A DNA stretch of 14,942 nt from RGDT01 sp964630925 (GTDB lineage Bacteria > Planctomycetota > Planctomycetia > Gemmatales > Gemmataceae): positions 1-14,942 of the forward strand of contig CAZVZK010000208.1 in NCBI GenBank assembly GCA_964630925.1. Direction: 5' to 3'. Below the pieces are notes generated by a model, which made no database searches, was not told the origin of the DNA, and saw nothing but the letters and a program-made list of their open reading frames with translations. Positions 1 through 7,564 of the stretch are shown piece by piece. The translations under genes and the position numbers were made by a program. How positions within the stretch are numbered: the first letter of the stretch is position 1; each line of letters begins with the position of its first letter.

Positions 1-49
1 TGCTGGTGGTGATCGCCATCATCGCCATCCTGATCGGCCTGCTGCTGCC
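1..49 (+). repeat. Direct repeat copy 1 (DUF1559 N-terminal coding)
   Basis: Bases 1-49 are identical to 1888-1936 in the second DUF1559 gene; the match may extend further left beyond the window. It encodes the conserved hydrophobic helix. Identity continues imperfectly past base 50, where G is replaced by C. Confidence 0.85.
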
Positions 50-1031
50 GGCGGTGCAGAAGGTCCGCGAGGCCGCCGCACGTATGCAGTCTGCCAATAA
101 CCTCAAGCAGATCGGCATCGCCTTCCACATGCACAACGACACCAAGGGGGCGCTCCCGCCGGCGCACGGGTGGAACCCGAGCCCCTCATCGTCCCTCCCC
201 GCCGCGCAGCAATACTCCCCGGGCGGGAGCTTCGGATCGGCCTTCTTCCACATCCTGCCGTACATTGAGCAGGAGGCCATCTACAAGTCCAGCTTCGGCA
301 CCCAGTCCGGGTTCTACAGCGGGTCCACCTCGTCCGCCCCGTCCACCTACACCTACACCTACAGCGACCCGACCTACGGCTATACCTACACCCAGACCTC
401 CAGTGGTAGTAACCCCCAATACCGGTCCGCGACTTTCCAGGCCTACTGGGGGCCGACACTCGCCGGCACCCCCGCCCCCAAGGTCTTCACCGCCTCGCAT
501 GACCCGAGCAACACCGGCGGCAGCACCTCCCCGTACAGCAACTACCTGGCCAACGCCGAGACCCTGACCGGCGACATGAGCATCCAGAAGATTGGTGACG
601 GGTCCAGCAGTACCATCCTCGCGGCCGAGGGGTACGCTTCCTGCTATGGGAGCTCCTCGCTGTACCGCTACCCCTATTGGGCCGGCTACTACTACGACAG
701 CTACAGCTACAACTATAGCTACAGCTATAACTGGACCGGCACTTACTGGACGAGCAATGGTTACACAAACCAGAGTTACAGCTATTCCTACGGCTACGTC
801 TGGACCCCGAAGTTCAACCTCGTCGCCGGGTCCACGTTCAACAACCGGCCGTCGCCGTATTCGTACCCCTACACCTGTGACCCCTCCCTACCACAGAGCC
901 TCGCCAGCGGCTCCATCCAGACCCTCCTCGGCGACGGGTCGGTCCGCTCCATTCAGCCGTCCGTGAGCAGCCAGACCTGGAATGCACTCCTCACGCCTAA
1001 CGCCAGCGACATTCCCGGGAACGACTGGTGA
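1..1031 (+). CDS. DUF1559 pseudopilin-like protein, 5'-truncated by window edge
   Basis: The reading frame is open from base 1 and ends at the TGA at 1029-1031. The start codon lies upstream of the window. The first residues (LLVVIAIIAILIGLLLPAV) are the hydrophobic helix of a type IV prepilin-type N-terminus, followed by the KVREAAARMQSANNLKQI stretch that is diagnostic of the planctomycete DUF1559 (SBP_bac_10) family. The end (LLGDGSVRSIQ ... PGNDW) matches the family's C-terminal H-X9-DG region: the DG is kept, but the residue ten before the D is Ala rather than His. The middle is rich in Tyr, Ser, Thr and Gly, with YSY/YTY runs. Such proteins are thought to be processed by prepilin peptidase and exported; the function of the family is unknown. 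It lies 23 nt before the lipoprotein gene at 1055 and is a paralogue of the gene at 1839. Family call is firm; role is not. Confidence 0.93.
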   Translation, partial: LVVIAIIAILIGLLLPAVQKVREAAARMQSANNLKQIGIAFHMHNDTKGALPPAHGWNPSPSSSLPAAQQYSPGGSFGSAFFHILPYIEQEAIYKSSFGTQSGFYSGSTSSAPSTYTYTYSDPTYGYTYTQTSSGSNPQYRSATFQAYWGPTLAGTPAPKVFTASHDPSNTGGSTSPYSNYLANAETLTGDMSIQKIGDGSSSTILAAEGYASCYGSSSLYRYPYWAGYYYDSYSYNYSYSYNWTGTYWTSNGYTNQSYSYSYGYVWTPKFNLVAGSTFNNRPSPYSYPYTCDPSLPQSLASGSIQTLLGDGSVRSIQPSVSSQTWNALLTPNASDIPGNDW

Positions 1032-1054
1032 TCCAACGGGAGGATGACGGTAAC

Positions 1055-1777
1055 ATGAATCTCCCGAAACTCAGGCTCCTCGCCTTGCCGCTGCTCGCCC
1101 TGGCCTGTTCCGGACTGGTGGGCTGCGGCAAGACGGAGCCCACCGATGGCCCGCCGTTGAAGTACGGGCAGGTCGTCCGTGGCAAGGTCACGTTCAACGG
1201 TGCCCCCGTTCCCTACGGTGCCGTCCTGTTCTTCAGCATGGGATCGAAGATAGGCACCCCCAAGGACGGCAAAACCGCCCCGACGAGCGTCGCCAAGATC
1301 AACCCCGATGGCACCTACGAAATGACCAACGCGGCCTTCGGCCCAATGCAGGTCAAGATCCTCTGCGACCCCTCCGTCCCGTTCATCGAGATGGTCGGCC
1401 CAATGTCCCCCATGCCGGGTGGCGGCCCGCCGATGATGGGCGGCCCGCCGATGATGGGCGGCCCGCCGATGATGGGAGGCCCGCCGATGATGGGCGGCCC
1501 GCCGATGATGGGCGGCCCGCCGATGATGGGCGGCCCGCCGATGAAAGGCGGTGGCCCGCCGATGAAGGGCGGTGGCCCGCCGGGTGACGTTGGCCCGAAG
1601 GAAAAGGCCAAGGCCCCCGAAATTCCCAACATTGACGCCAAGAGCCTATCCTCGGACCAGAAGGAGCTGGCGATGCAGGCCCATAAGCACCTCTCGTCCA
1701 CCGCGATCCTCCTCCCGGTCGCGGTCAAGGAGGGCGAGCAGACAATCGATATCGAGATCAATCCGAATAAGAAGTGA
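1055..1777 (+). CDS. Small lipoprotein with carboxypeptidase-regulatory-like domain and GGPPMM repeats
   Basis: A 240-aa protein. The ATG at 1055 is chosen because the frame's earlier GTG (1028) overlaps the preceding gene, because GGGAGG lies at 1038-1043, and because this start gives a clean signal peptide. The N-terminus is Lys/Arg plus a hydrophobic run, then a lipobox LVGC at residues 21-24, so it is predicted to be lipidated and membrane-anchored. Residues about 36-112 (GQVVRGKVTFNGAPVPYGAV ... NPDGTYEM) resemble the transthyretin-like 'carboxypeptidase regulatory-like' fold common in small planctomycete lipoproteins. Residues about 123-176 are a Gly-Pro-Met tandem repeat, followed by a charged C-terminal tail. 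It sits between two DUF1559 genes, so the three products may form one surface structure (inference). The biochemical role is unknown. Confidence 0.85.
   Translation: MNLPKLRLLALPLLALACSGLVGCGKTEPTDGPPLKYGQVVRGKVTFNGAPVPYGAVLFFSMGSKIGTPKDGKTAPTSVAKINPDGTYEMTNAAFGPMQVKILCDPSVPFIEMVGPMSPMPGGGPPMMGGPPMMGGPPMMGGPPMMGGPPMMGGPPMMGGPPMKGGGPPMKGGGPPGDVGPKEKAKAPEIPNIDAKSLSSDQKELAMQAHKHLSSTAILLPVAVKEGEQTIDIEINPNKK
1421..1582 (+). repeat. 18-nt tandem repeat encoding GGPPMM
   Basis: Six 18-nt units (ggcggcccgccgatgatg) start at 1421, 1439, 1457, 1475, 1493 and 1511. The only difference among them is GGA for GGC at the start of the fourth. A seventh unit at 1529-1546 ends in AAA (GGPPMK). It is followed by a 21-nt variant at 1547-1567 (GGGPPMK) and a partial copy to 1582. 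The near identity at DNA level points to recent slippage expansion. The array is in frame, so copy-number change alters length without a frameshift. Confidence 0.95.
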
Positions 1778-1838
1778 CTCTCTTTTTGTGATATTTTCTT
1801 TTCCTTTTCTTTTGTTCGGTTGAAAGGCAGGGAATGAC
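1778..1838. other. T-rich intergenic spacer
   Basis: The 61 nt between the lipoprotein stop and the next DUF1559 start are strikingly T-rich in a GC-rich window, with TTTT runs at about 1782-1815. No stem precedes the T runs, so there is no convincing intrinsic terminator. The Shine-Dalgarno sequence of the next gene, AGGGA, is at 1829-1833. An unstructured ribosome-access leader is plausible but unproven. Confidence 0.5.
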
Positions 1839-2921
1839 ATGCTCTTCCAGACCAGAAAGGGCGCCCGGGCGTTCACGCTGATCGAGCTGCTGGTGGTGAT
1901 CGCCATCATCGCCATCCTGATCGGCCTGCTGCTGCCCGCCGTCCAGAAGGTGCGCGAGGCCGCCGCACGCACCGAGAACGCCAACAAGTTGAAGCAGATG
2001 GCTCTGGCGGCTCACAACTACCACGACGTCACCAAGATGATGGCCCCGTACTACGCGTATGCACAGGCGTACTATGGCCCGATCAGTTCTGCCAATACGG
2101 GTTCCGTCCATTTCTTCCTGCTGCCGTACATCGAGCAGGAAGCTCTGTTCAAGTCCACCCTGGGGACGCTGACGTACGGTTATAGCTACTCGTCCACCTA
2201 CAACGGACAGACCTACAGTTATGGCTACAACCAGTCGTACTCAGGTAGCACTGGACACCAGGCGAACCGGGCCTCGGGCAAGATCAAGTCGTTCGTGGCG
2301 AGCACTGATCCGACAGCAGATTCTGTTAAGAACCCGACCAGTTTCTTCTTCAACACCCAGGTGTTCGGCTACGAGTACTCGTATGGCGGCAGTTACTCGT
2401 GGAGTACCTACAAGTACGGCATGAACCTCAACCAGATGACCGACGGCACCTCGAACACAGTGATGTTCGCCGAAGGCTACTCGTCCTGTGGTTATGAGTA
2501 CTACTTCGACTACTCGCAGTACGGCTATGCTCCGGGATCGTACTACAAATATTCATACAAGAATCCGCGGGTGTGGAACTACGACCCGAACATGTCCTCG
2601 TCCACGTACACCAGCACGTACCAGGCTGACTGGAGCAGGAGTCCGCCTCTGTATATCTCCGAGAGTACCGGGGGAGGTGATATGTACCCGTACTTCTACG
2701 CAGGTGTCTACGACTATACCAAGTACACCTACACGGCTTACGAGGTTCGTCCGCCCAAGGATAAGTGCAACAGCGGTGCAGCTCAGTCCACCACCTCGGG
2801 TGGTCTGCTGGTGGCCCTGTGCGACGCCAGCGTCCGCACCGTGTCTCCCTCGGTTTCCTACTACACGTTCTACGCGGCCACCACCCCCAATTCCGGGGAT
2901 ATTCTCGGCAACGACTGGTGA
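1839..2921 (+). CDS. DUF1559 pseudopilin-like protein, Tyr-rich
   Basis: A complete 360-aa protein. The ATG at 1839 follows AGGGA (1829-1833) with a 5-nt spacer. The prepilin signal is RKGARAFTLIELLVV: short basic leader, predicted prepilin-peptidase cut between A11 and F12 (Ala instead of the usual Gly at -1), and Glu at mature position 5. The KVREAAARTENANKLKQM segment and LLPYIEQEALF are DUF1559 hallmarks. The C-terminal motif reads LCDASVR with Thr at the expected His position, so both the His and the DG Gly of H-X9-DG are lost; the terminal GNDW is shared with the paralogue upstream. The middle is dominated by Tyr/Ser (YSYSSTY, YSYGYNQSY, YEYSYGGSYSW). It is the last gene before the terminator at 2945-2977. 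Likely an exported surface or fibre-like protein; function unknown. Confidence 0.94.
   Translation: MLFQTRKGARAFTLIELLVVIAIIAILIGLLLPAVQKVREAAARTENANKLKQMALAAHNYHDVTKMMAPYYAYAQAYYGPISSANTGSVHFFLLPYIEQEALFKSTLGTLTYGYSYSSTYNGQTYSYGYNQSYSGSTGHQANRASGKIKSFVASTDPTADSVKNPTSFFFNTQVFGYEYSYGGSYSWSTYKYGMNLNQMTDGTSNTVMFAEGYSSCGYEYYFDYSQYGYAPGSYYKYSYKNPRVWNYDPNMSSSTYTSTYQADWSRSPPLYISESTGGGDMYPYFYAGVYDYTKYTYTAYEVRPPKDKCNSGAAQSTTSGGLLVALCDASVRTVSPSVSYYTFYAATTPNSGDILGNDW
1888..1936 (+). repeat. Direct repeat copy 2 (DUF1559 N-terminal coding)
   Basis: These 49 bases are identical to bases 1-49. They encode the hydrophobic prepilin helix. Confidence 0.85.
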
Positions 2922-2944
2922 GCGGCCTCGCCGACGCGATTCCG

Positions 2945-2977
2945 GTCCGGGCGGGCCCCCTCCGCCCGGACTTTTTT
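2945..2977 (+). terminator. Rho-independent terminator of the DUF1559 unit
   Basis: A perfect 10-bp GC-rich stem, GTCCGGGCGG (2945-2954) with CCGCCCGGAC (2962-2971), has a 7-nt loop and is followed directly by TTTTTT (2972-2977). It lies 24 nt after the stop of the second DUF1559 gene and separates that unit from the TPR gene at 3016. Confidence 0.93.
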
Positions 2978-3015
2978 CACCTCATCGAACGGCCCTGCCG
3001 GGGAGGATGGGGGCG

Positions 3016-4407
3016 ATGAGCCAGCAGCCAGCAAGACGCGTCTTTGAGGTCCGCGCCACGCTCTCTGCGGCCGCCATCCTCGCCGCCGTCCTGGCCGCCT
3101 GGTTCTTCCGGGGCGGCGAGGCCCCGCCGGAATTGCCGGACCCCGCCCTCGATGGCGTCGAGGACGAGGTCCGGGACGCCATCAAGGCCGCACGCCTCCT
3201 TGCGGCTCGAAGCCCGCGCTCTTCCGATGCCTGGGGCCTGTACGGTAAGGTCCTCCACGCGCACGGCCGCGGCGACGAGGCGATCCTGTGCTACCGCGTC
3301 GCCCGCAGGCTGTCCTCGGCCGACCCGCAATGGCCCTACCTCGAGGCGCTGTGCCAACGCGGGGTCGATAACCCCGAGGCGATCCGCCTCACCCGCATGG
3401 CGCTCGACCTGTTCGAGCCGGACACCCCGGAGCGCTGCGCCGCGCAAATCTCTCTGGTCCGCCTGCTCCTCGACCAGGGGGAGCCCGAAGAGGTGGCCCG
3501 CCTCCTCGGGGAGATGCGCCCCGGCCCGGGGCAGGAGGCGGCGGCGCCCTACTACCGGGGGCTGCTCGCCATGCAGCGGGGGGACTGGGCGGAGGCCGCA
3601 CGCCTGCTGGAGCCGCTCCAGGATCACCCGGCCTGCCGCGCCCGCGTCGCCAAGCAGCTCGCCCAGGCCCACGGCAGGCTTGGGGACGAGGCGAAGGCCG
3701 CCCGCCACGCCGCGAGGGCGTCCGCCCTCGGTGACGACGGCGACTGGCATGACCCCCTCGCCGCCGAGGCCGCCGGCTTCGGCGTCGGCCTCCAGAACCG
3801 CCTCCAGGCAGTCCAGGCCCGCGAACAGGCCGGCAGATTCCAGGAGGCACTGAACATGCTCTGCGACCTGGAGCAGCGCGGCCACGCCGGGGCGCTCCGC
3901 GTTCAGTTCGGGAAGGGCCGCATCCTCCGCCATCTCGGCCGCCTCCCCGAGGCGGAGGCCGCCTTGCGCAAGGCGGTGGAGATCGCGCCGGCGGACTTCG
4001 GCTCGCGCCTGTTCCTCGGGATGGTCCTCCTCGCCCGGGGCGAGATTGCATCGGGCCAGGGCCGGGCGGGGCCGGCCCGGGCCCACCTTGAGGAGGCCGA
4101 GGCCGTGTCGCTCGCCGCCTTGAAGATCGACCCATTGGACGCCTGGGCTGCCAGCCAGGTCGGCCAGGCGCGGCTGCTGCTCGGGAGGACGGCAGAGGCC
4201 CTCCCCCAGCTCCGGCAGGCGGCGGCGCGGCGGCCCGAGGCCGCCGTCCTCCACATGCTCCTCGGCGAGGCGCTGGCCAGGCTCGGCCACCGGGGGGAGG
4301 CGGAGGCCGAGTTCGCCCTGGCGGCCAAGACCTCCCCGCCAGGGGATCAGCGGCCGGCGGAGCTGCTGGACGCGTGGAAGGCCCGGTGGGAGGCGAAAAA
4401 GCCATGA
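3016..4407 (+). CDS. TPR protein with N-terminal membrane anchor (paralogue 1)
   Basis: A 463-aa protein. The frame is open far upstream, but that region is the preceding gene and its terminator. Of the two nearby ATGs (3007, 3016), 3016 is preferred because GGGAGG (3001-3006) lies 9 nt before it. Residues about 14-31 (ATLSAAAILAAVLAAWFF) form a single transmembrane or uncleaved signal segment. The rest is helical, Ala/Leu/Arg-rich TPR-like repeats: an N-terminal block from DAWGLYGKVL (residue 71) with WPYL, and a C-terminal block from about 376 (AWAASQVGQARLLLGRTAEAL ...) containing LLGEALARL. It ends ...RWEAKKP, like its paralogue at 6125. TPRs mediate protein contacts; no enzyme motif is seen. 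Its stop overlaps the next start as ATGA (4404-4407), implying translational coupling to the CRTAC1-like protein. Confidence 0.85.
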   Translation: MSQQPARRVFEVRATLSAAAILAAVLAAWFFRGGEAPPELPDPALDGVEDEVRDAIKAARLLAARSPRSSDAWGLYGKVLHAHGRGDEAILCYRVARRLSSADPQWPYLEALCQRGVDNPEAIRLTRMALDLFEPDTPERCAAQISLVRLLLDQGEPEEVARLLGEMRPGPGQEAAAPYYRGLLAMQRGDWAEAARLLEPLQDHPACRARVAKQLAQAHGRLGDEAKAARHAARASALGDDGDWHDPLAAEAAGFGVGLQNRLQAVQAREQAGRFQEALNMLCDLEQRGHAGALRVQFGKGRILRHLGRLPEAEAALRKAVEIAPADFGSRLFLGMVLLARGEIASGQGRAGPARAHLEEAEAVSLAALKIDPLDAWAASQVGQARLLLGRTAEALPQLRQAAARRPEAAVLHMLLGEALARLGHRGEAEAEFALAAKTSPPGDQRPAELLDAWKARWEAKKP

Positions 4408-6128
4408 CCCGGAGGACGCCGGCCCTCATCGCCGCGTCGCTCGCCCTGGCCGCGTCACTGCTCGCCCTGGCCGTTGGCCGCTCCGGCTGTGGCGCCCCGC
4501 CGAGGCCCGACCCCGACGAGGCCGGCCCACTTTGGTTCGAGGACGCCGCAGCCGCCCTCGGCGTCGACTTTGTCCACGACAGCGGCCCAGATGACGGCTC
4601 GTTCTTCATGCCGCGGATCGTCGGCTCCGGTGTCGCCCTCTTCGACTTCGACAACGACGGCCTGCTCGACGTCCTCCTCCTCCACGGCGGAGGCCCGGCG
4701 GGCAAGAAGGCGAAGCTCTACAAGCAGATGAAGGACGGCACGTTCAAGGACGTGTCGGCCGGCTCCGGCCTCGACGTCGCGGGCCACTGCCAGGGCGTGG
4801 CGGCCGGCGACGCGAACGACGACGGCCTACCCGACGTCGCGATCAGCCTCTACGGCGCGGTCAAGCTCTTCGTTAACCAGGGCGGCGGCGTCTTCAGGGA
4901 GGCTACCCCGCCCGCCATGGCTCAGGGCGGGTGGGCCACCTCGCTGGCCTTCCTCGACTTCGACCGCGACGGCCGGCTCGACCTATTCGTCACCCACTAC
5001 GTCGCCTACGACCCGTCCTGGCGGTGCGATGGCCCCGACGGCCGCCGCGACTTCTGCGCCCCGAAGACCTTCAGGGGCACCGTCAGCAGGCTCTACCGCA
5101 ACCTCGGCCCCGGCGAGGGCGGCTCGCCCCGCTTCGAGGACGTCTCCGTGAAGAGTGGCATCACCCGCAAGCCGGGGCCGGGCCTCGGCGTGGTGTGCGC
5201 CGACTTCACGGGTGACGGGTGGTCCGACGTCTTCGTCGCCAACGACGGCGCCCCCAACCACCTGTGGGTCAACCAGAAGGACGGGACCTTCAAGGAGGAG
5301 GCGATCCTGCGTGGGGTGGCCTTCAACGCGATGGGCGTGGCCGAGGCCAACATGGGCATCGGCTGGGGCGACGTGGACGGCGATGGCCTGCAGGACGTGT
5401 TCGTCACCCACCTCGACAACGAGACGAACACCGTGTGGAAGCAGGGGCCGGCGGGGCACTTCACCGACTGGACGACGCGGTCGCGGATGCACAGGCCGAG
5501 ATGGCGGGCGACCGGGTTCGGCACGGTGCTGGGGGACTTCGACCGTGACGGGCACCTCGACGCCGCCATCGTCAACGGCGCCGTGACGCGGGCGACGACG
5601 AAGCCGGACCACCGGATGGGGCCGTTCTGGAGCCAGTACGCCCAGCGCAACCAGGTCTTCGCCAACGACGGCACGGGCCGGTTCAAGGACATCTCGCCGT
5701 CCAACCCCGGGCTGTGCGGCTACGACAACGTGGGGCGGACGCTGGCGATGGGCGACCTGCGCAACGACGGGCGGCTGTGGCTGGTGGCGTCGGGGGTGGC
5801 GGACAGGGTGCGGGTGCTGAAGAACGTGGTGGCCGAGCCGGGCGGCTGGCTGGGCGTACGCGTCGTGGTGCCGGTGCCGGGCGGGGTGCGCGACGCCCTG
5901 GGGGCGGAGGTGCGCGTGACGGCGGGCGGGCGGACGCAGGTGCGGACGGCGCACACGGGCGGCAGCTTCCTGTGCAGCAACGACCCGCGTGTCCACTTCG
6001 GCCTGGGCAAGGAGACGGGGGTGGAATCGATCGAGGTGCTGTGGCCGGACGGCAAGCGTGAGAAATTCGCGGGCGGCCCGGCGGGGCGGTACAGGGTGCT
6101 GGAGCAGGGCAAGGGGGTGGCGCGATGA
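4404..6128 (+). CDS. CRTAC1-like FG-GAP/VCBS repeat protein with ASPIC/UnbV domain
   Basis: A 574-aa protein. The start is the ATG of the ATGA overlap, with GGGAGG at 4388-4393; a longer GTG start at 4374 is less likely. Residues about 7-25 are a hydrophobic export or anchor segment. Cys29 lacks a good lipobox (RSGC). Calcium-loop motifs of the D-x-D-x-D-G-x-x-D type recur at residues 81-89 (DFDNDGLLD), 136-144, 185-193, 267-275, 323-331 and 378-386. A seventh, degenerate one at 451-459 ends in Trp instead of Asp. This spacing fits a beta-propeller of FG-GAP/VCBS repeats. FKDVSAGSGL- and FEDVSVKSGI-type linkers are typical of CRTAC1 proteins. From about residue 482 (WLGVRVVV ... HFGLGKE ... 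VLWPDGKRE) is an ASPIC/UnbV domain. Predicted extracytoplasmic, calcium-binding, with no catalytic residues seen. It also ends in an ATGA overlap, so it sits between two TPR paralogues in one operon. Confidence 0.92.
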   Translation: MTRRTPALIAASLALAASLLALAVGRSGCGAPPRPDPDEAGPLWFEDAAAALGVDFVHDSGPDDGSFFMPRIVGSGVALFDFDNDGLLDVLLLHGGGPAGKKAKLYKQMKDGTFKDVSAGSGLDVAGHCQGVAAGDANDDGLPDVAISLYGAVKLFVNQGGGVFREATPPAMAQGGWATSLAFLDFDRDGRLDLFVTHYVAYDPSWRCDGPDGRRDFCAPKTFRGTVSRLYRNLGPGEGGSPRFEDVSVKSGITRKPGPGLGVVCADFTGDGWSDVFVANDGAPNHLWVNQKDGTFKEEAILRGVAFNAMGVAEANMGIGWGDVDGDGLQDVFVTHLDNETNTVWKQGPAGHFTDWTTRSRMHRPRWRATGFGTVLGDFDRDGHLDAAIVNGAVTRATTKPDHRMGPFWSQYAQRNQVFANDGTGRFKDISPSNPGLCGYDNVGRTLAMGDLRNDGRLWLVASGVADRVRVLKNVVAEPGGWLGVRVVVPVPGGVRDALGAEVRVTAGGRTQVRTAHTGGSFLCSNDPRVHFGLGKETGVESIEVLWPDGKREKFAGGPAGRYRVLEQGKGVAR

Positions 6129-7522
6129 GCGGGGGGCGGCCCGGCCCCGGCCGGGGCGGCCTGTCGCGTGGGACGCTGCTGGGCGTGCTGGCGTTGCTGC
6201 TGGCGGCGGGGGCCGGCGTGTGGTGGTGGTCGCGGCCGGCGCTGCCGCATCCGCCGCCGGAGATCACCCTCGACGACGTCGAGCCGGCGGTGGCGGCGGC
6301 GATCCGGGTGGCCCGGCAGCGCGTTCTGGAGAACCGGGGCTCGGGCGAGGCGTGGGGCGTCCTGGGGAAGGTGTTCCTGGCCCACCAGTACCGGCACGAG
6401 GGGCGTGAGTGCCTGGAGGTGGCCATGCGTCTGGCCCCCGCCGAGCCGCGCTGGCCGTACCTGCTGGCCGGGACGCACCTCCGCGACGACAACGATCTGG
6501 CGGTGCGGCTGATCCGGCGTGCGATCGGGCTGGCGGAAGGGAGGCACGAGGCGATGGCCCGCCTCCTGCTCGTGGAGCTGCTGCTGCGGATGGGGGACCT
6601 GGACGAGGCCGAGGCGGTGCTGGCCGGGGTGAAGAATCCCACCCCGGAACAGGCCCCGCGGGTGACCTTCTACGCCGGGACGCTGGCGGCGCGGCGGCGG
6701 CGGTGGGACGAGGCGGTCAAGAGGCTTCCCGCGGTGAGGGACCAGCCCGCGTGCCGGCGTCACGTGGCGGCGATGCTGGCGGTGGCGTATGCACAGCTGG
6801 GCCGCGAGGAGGAGGCGCGTGTGCAGGCCAGGCTGGCCGAGTCGCTGCCGGAGGACCCGAGGTGGGAGGACGAGTGGCTGGCGGAGTCGGGCGAGTACGA
6901 CGTGGGGCGGCACGGGACGCTGCTCATGATCCGCGGGCAGCAGGAGGCGAAGATGGGCAAGCAGGCCCTCGAACACCTGTTCCAGCTCGACCGCGAGACC
7001 GGCGGCAAGGACTACATGGTGGCGTCCTCGCTGGGGATGGCCCTGCGTCAGGAGGGCCGGCTGGAGGAGGCGGAGAAGCAATTGCGCAAGGCGCTCGCCC
7101 TGGCGCCGGACCGTTATCGCCCGCACTACCACCTGGCCGGCCTGTTGCTGCAGCGCGGGGAGCTGGCGGCGCAGAAGGGCGGCAAGACGTCGGCGCGGCT
7201 GTACTTCGAGGAGGCCGAGGCGGTGGCGCGGAAGGGGGCGGCGCTGGCGCCGCTCGACGTGTGGGGGCTGTACCAACACTCGCGGGCGCTGGTCCTGCTG
7301 GGCCGGGAGGCGGAGGCGGTCCCGCTGTTACGCAAGGTGACGGCGGGGCGTCCGGAGGAGCTGGCCGGCCATCTGCTGCTGGGCGAGGCGCTGGCACGGC
7401 TCGACAGGCGTGACGAGGCGAAGGCGGCGTTCGCCGAGGCCGTCGCCGTGGCGGGCGACAACCCGCTGGCGGCGCGGTCACGCGACGAGTGGCTGGCGAA
7501 GTGGGCGGCCAGGAAGCCGTGA
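6125..7522 (+). CDS. TPR protein with N-terminal membrane anchor (paralogue 2)
   Basis: A 465-aa protein starting at the ATG of an ATGA overlap with the CRTAC1-like gene; purine-rich aagggggtgg lies just upstream. Residues about 17-35 (TLLGVLALLLAAGAGVWWW) form a transmembrane segment after a Gly/Arg-rich cytoplasmic tip. It is colinear with the TPR protein at 3016: EAWGVLGKVF (from residue 75) matches DAWGLYGKVL, RWPYLLA matches QWPYLEA, LLGEALARLDRRDEA matches LLGEALARLGHRGEA, and both end in K/RW-x-A-K/RKP. Repeats such as GRLEEAEKQLRKALALAPD fit the TPR consensus. It is probably a duplicate of the first gene, with a shared role in a complex with the CRTAC1-like protein (inference). The next promoter starts 15 nt after its stop. 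Confidence 0.88.
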   Translation: MSGGRPGPGRGGLSRGTLLGVLALLLAAGAGVWWWSRPALPHPPPEITLDDVEPAVAAAIRVARQRVLENRGSGEAWGVLGKVFLAHQYRHEGRECLEVAMRLAPAEPRWPYLLAGTHLRDDNDLAVRLIRRAIGLAEGRHEAMARLLLVELLLRMGDLDEAEAVLAGVKNPTPEQAPRVTFYAGTLAARRRRWDEAVKRLPAVRDQPACRRHVAAMLAVAYAQLGREEEARVQARLAESLPEDPRWEDEWLAESGEYDVGRHGTLLMIRGQQEAKMGKQALEHLFQLDRETGGKDYMVASSLGMALRQEGRLEEAEKQLRKALALAPDRYRPHYHLAGLLLQRGELAAQKGGKTSARLYFEEAEAVARKGAALAPLDVWGLYQHSRALVLLGREAEAVPLLRKVTAGRPEELAGHLLLGEALARLDRRDEAKAAFAEAVAVAGDNPLAARSRDEWLAKWAARKP

Positions 7523-7536
7523 GCCGCGCCCTGCGA

Positions 7537-7564
7537 TTGACACGCCGGGGCCGGGGGCTAGAAT
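7537..7564 (+). promoter_or_regulatory. Sigma-70-type promoter for lysS
   Basis: A perfect -35 box TTGACA (7537-7542), a 16-nt spacer, then TAGAAT (7559-7564), one mismatch from TATAAT. It lies in the 103-nt gap before lysS, with transcription expected from about 7571. A 6-bp hairpin GGGGCG/CGCCCC (7576-7581 with 7588-7593) falls in the predicted leader. Planctomycete promoters are poorly characterised, so the match is judged on sequence alone. Confidence 0.72.

Noticed and set aside
1315..1761. Minus-strand open frame with (IIGGPP)n repeats
   Set aside because: It is the antisense reading of the GGPPMM array; the plus-strand frame has a signal peptide, lipobox and recognisable domain.
1778..1838. 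Intrinsic terminator after the lipoprotein gene
   Set aside because: There are T runs but no stem before them, so termination is not supported.
2488..3015. Upstream in-frame extension of the first TPR gene
   Set aside because: It overlaps the second DUF1559 gene in another frame and crosses the strong terminator at 2945-2977. The ATG at 3016 with GGGAGG and a following membrane segment is the sensible start.
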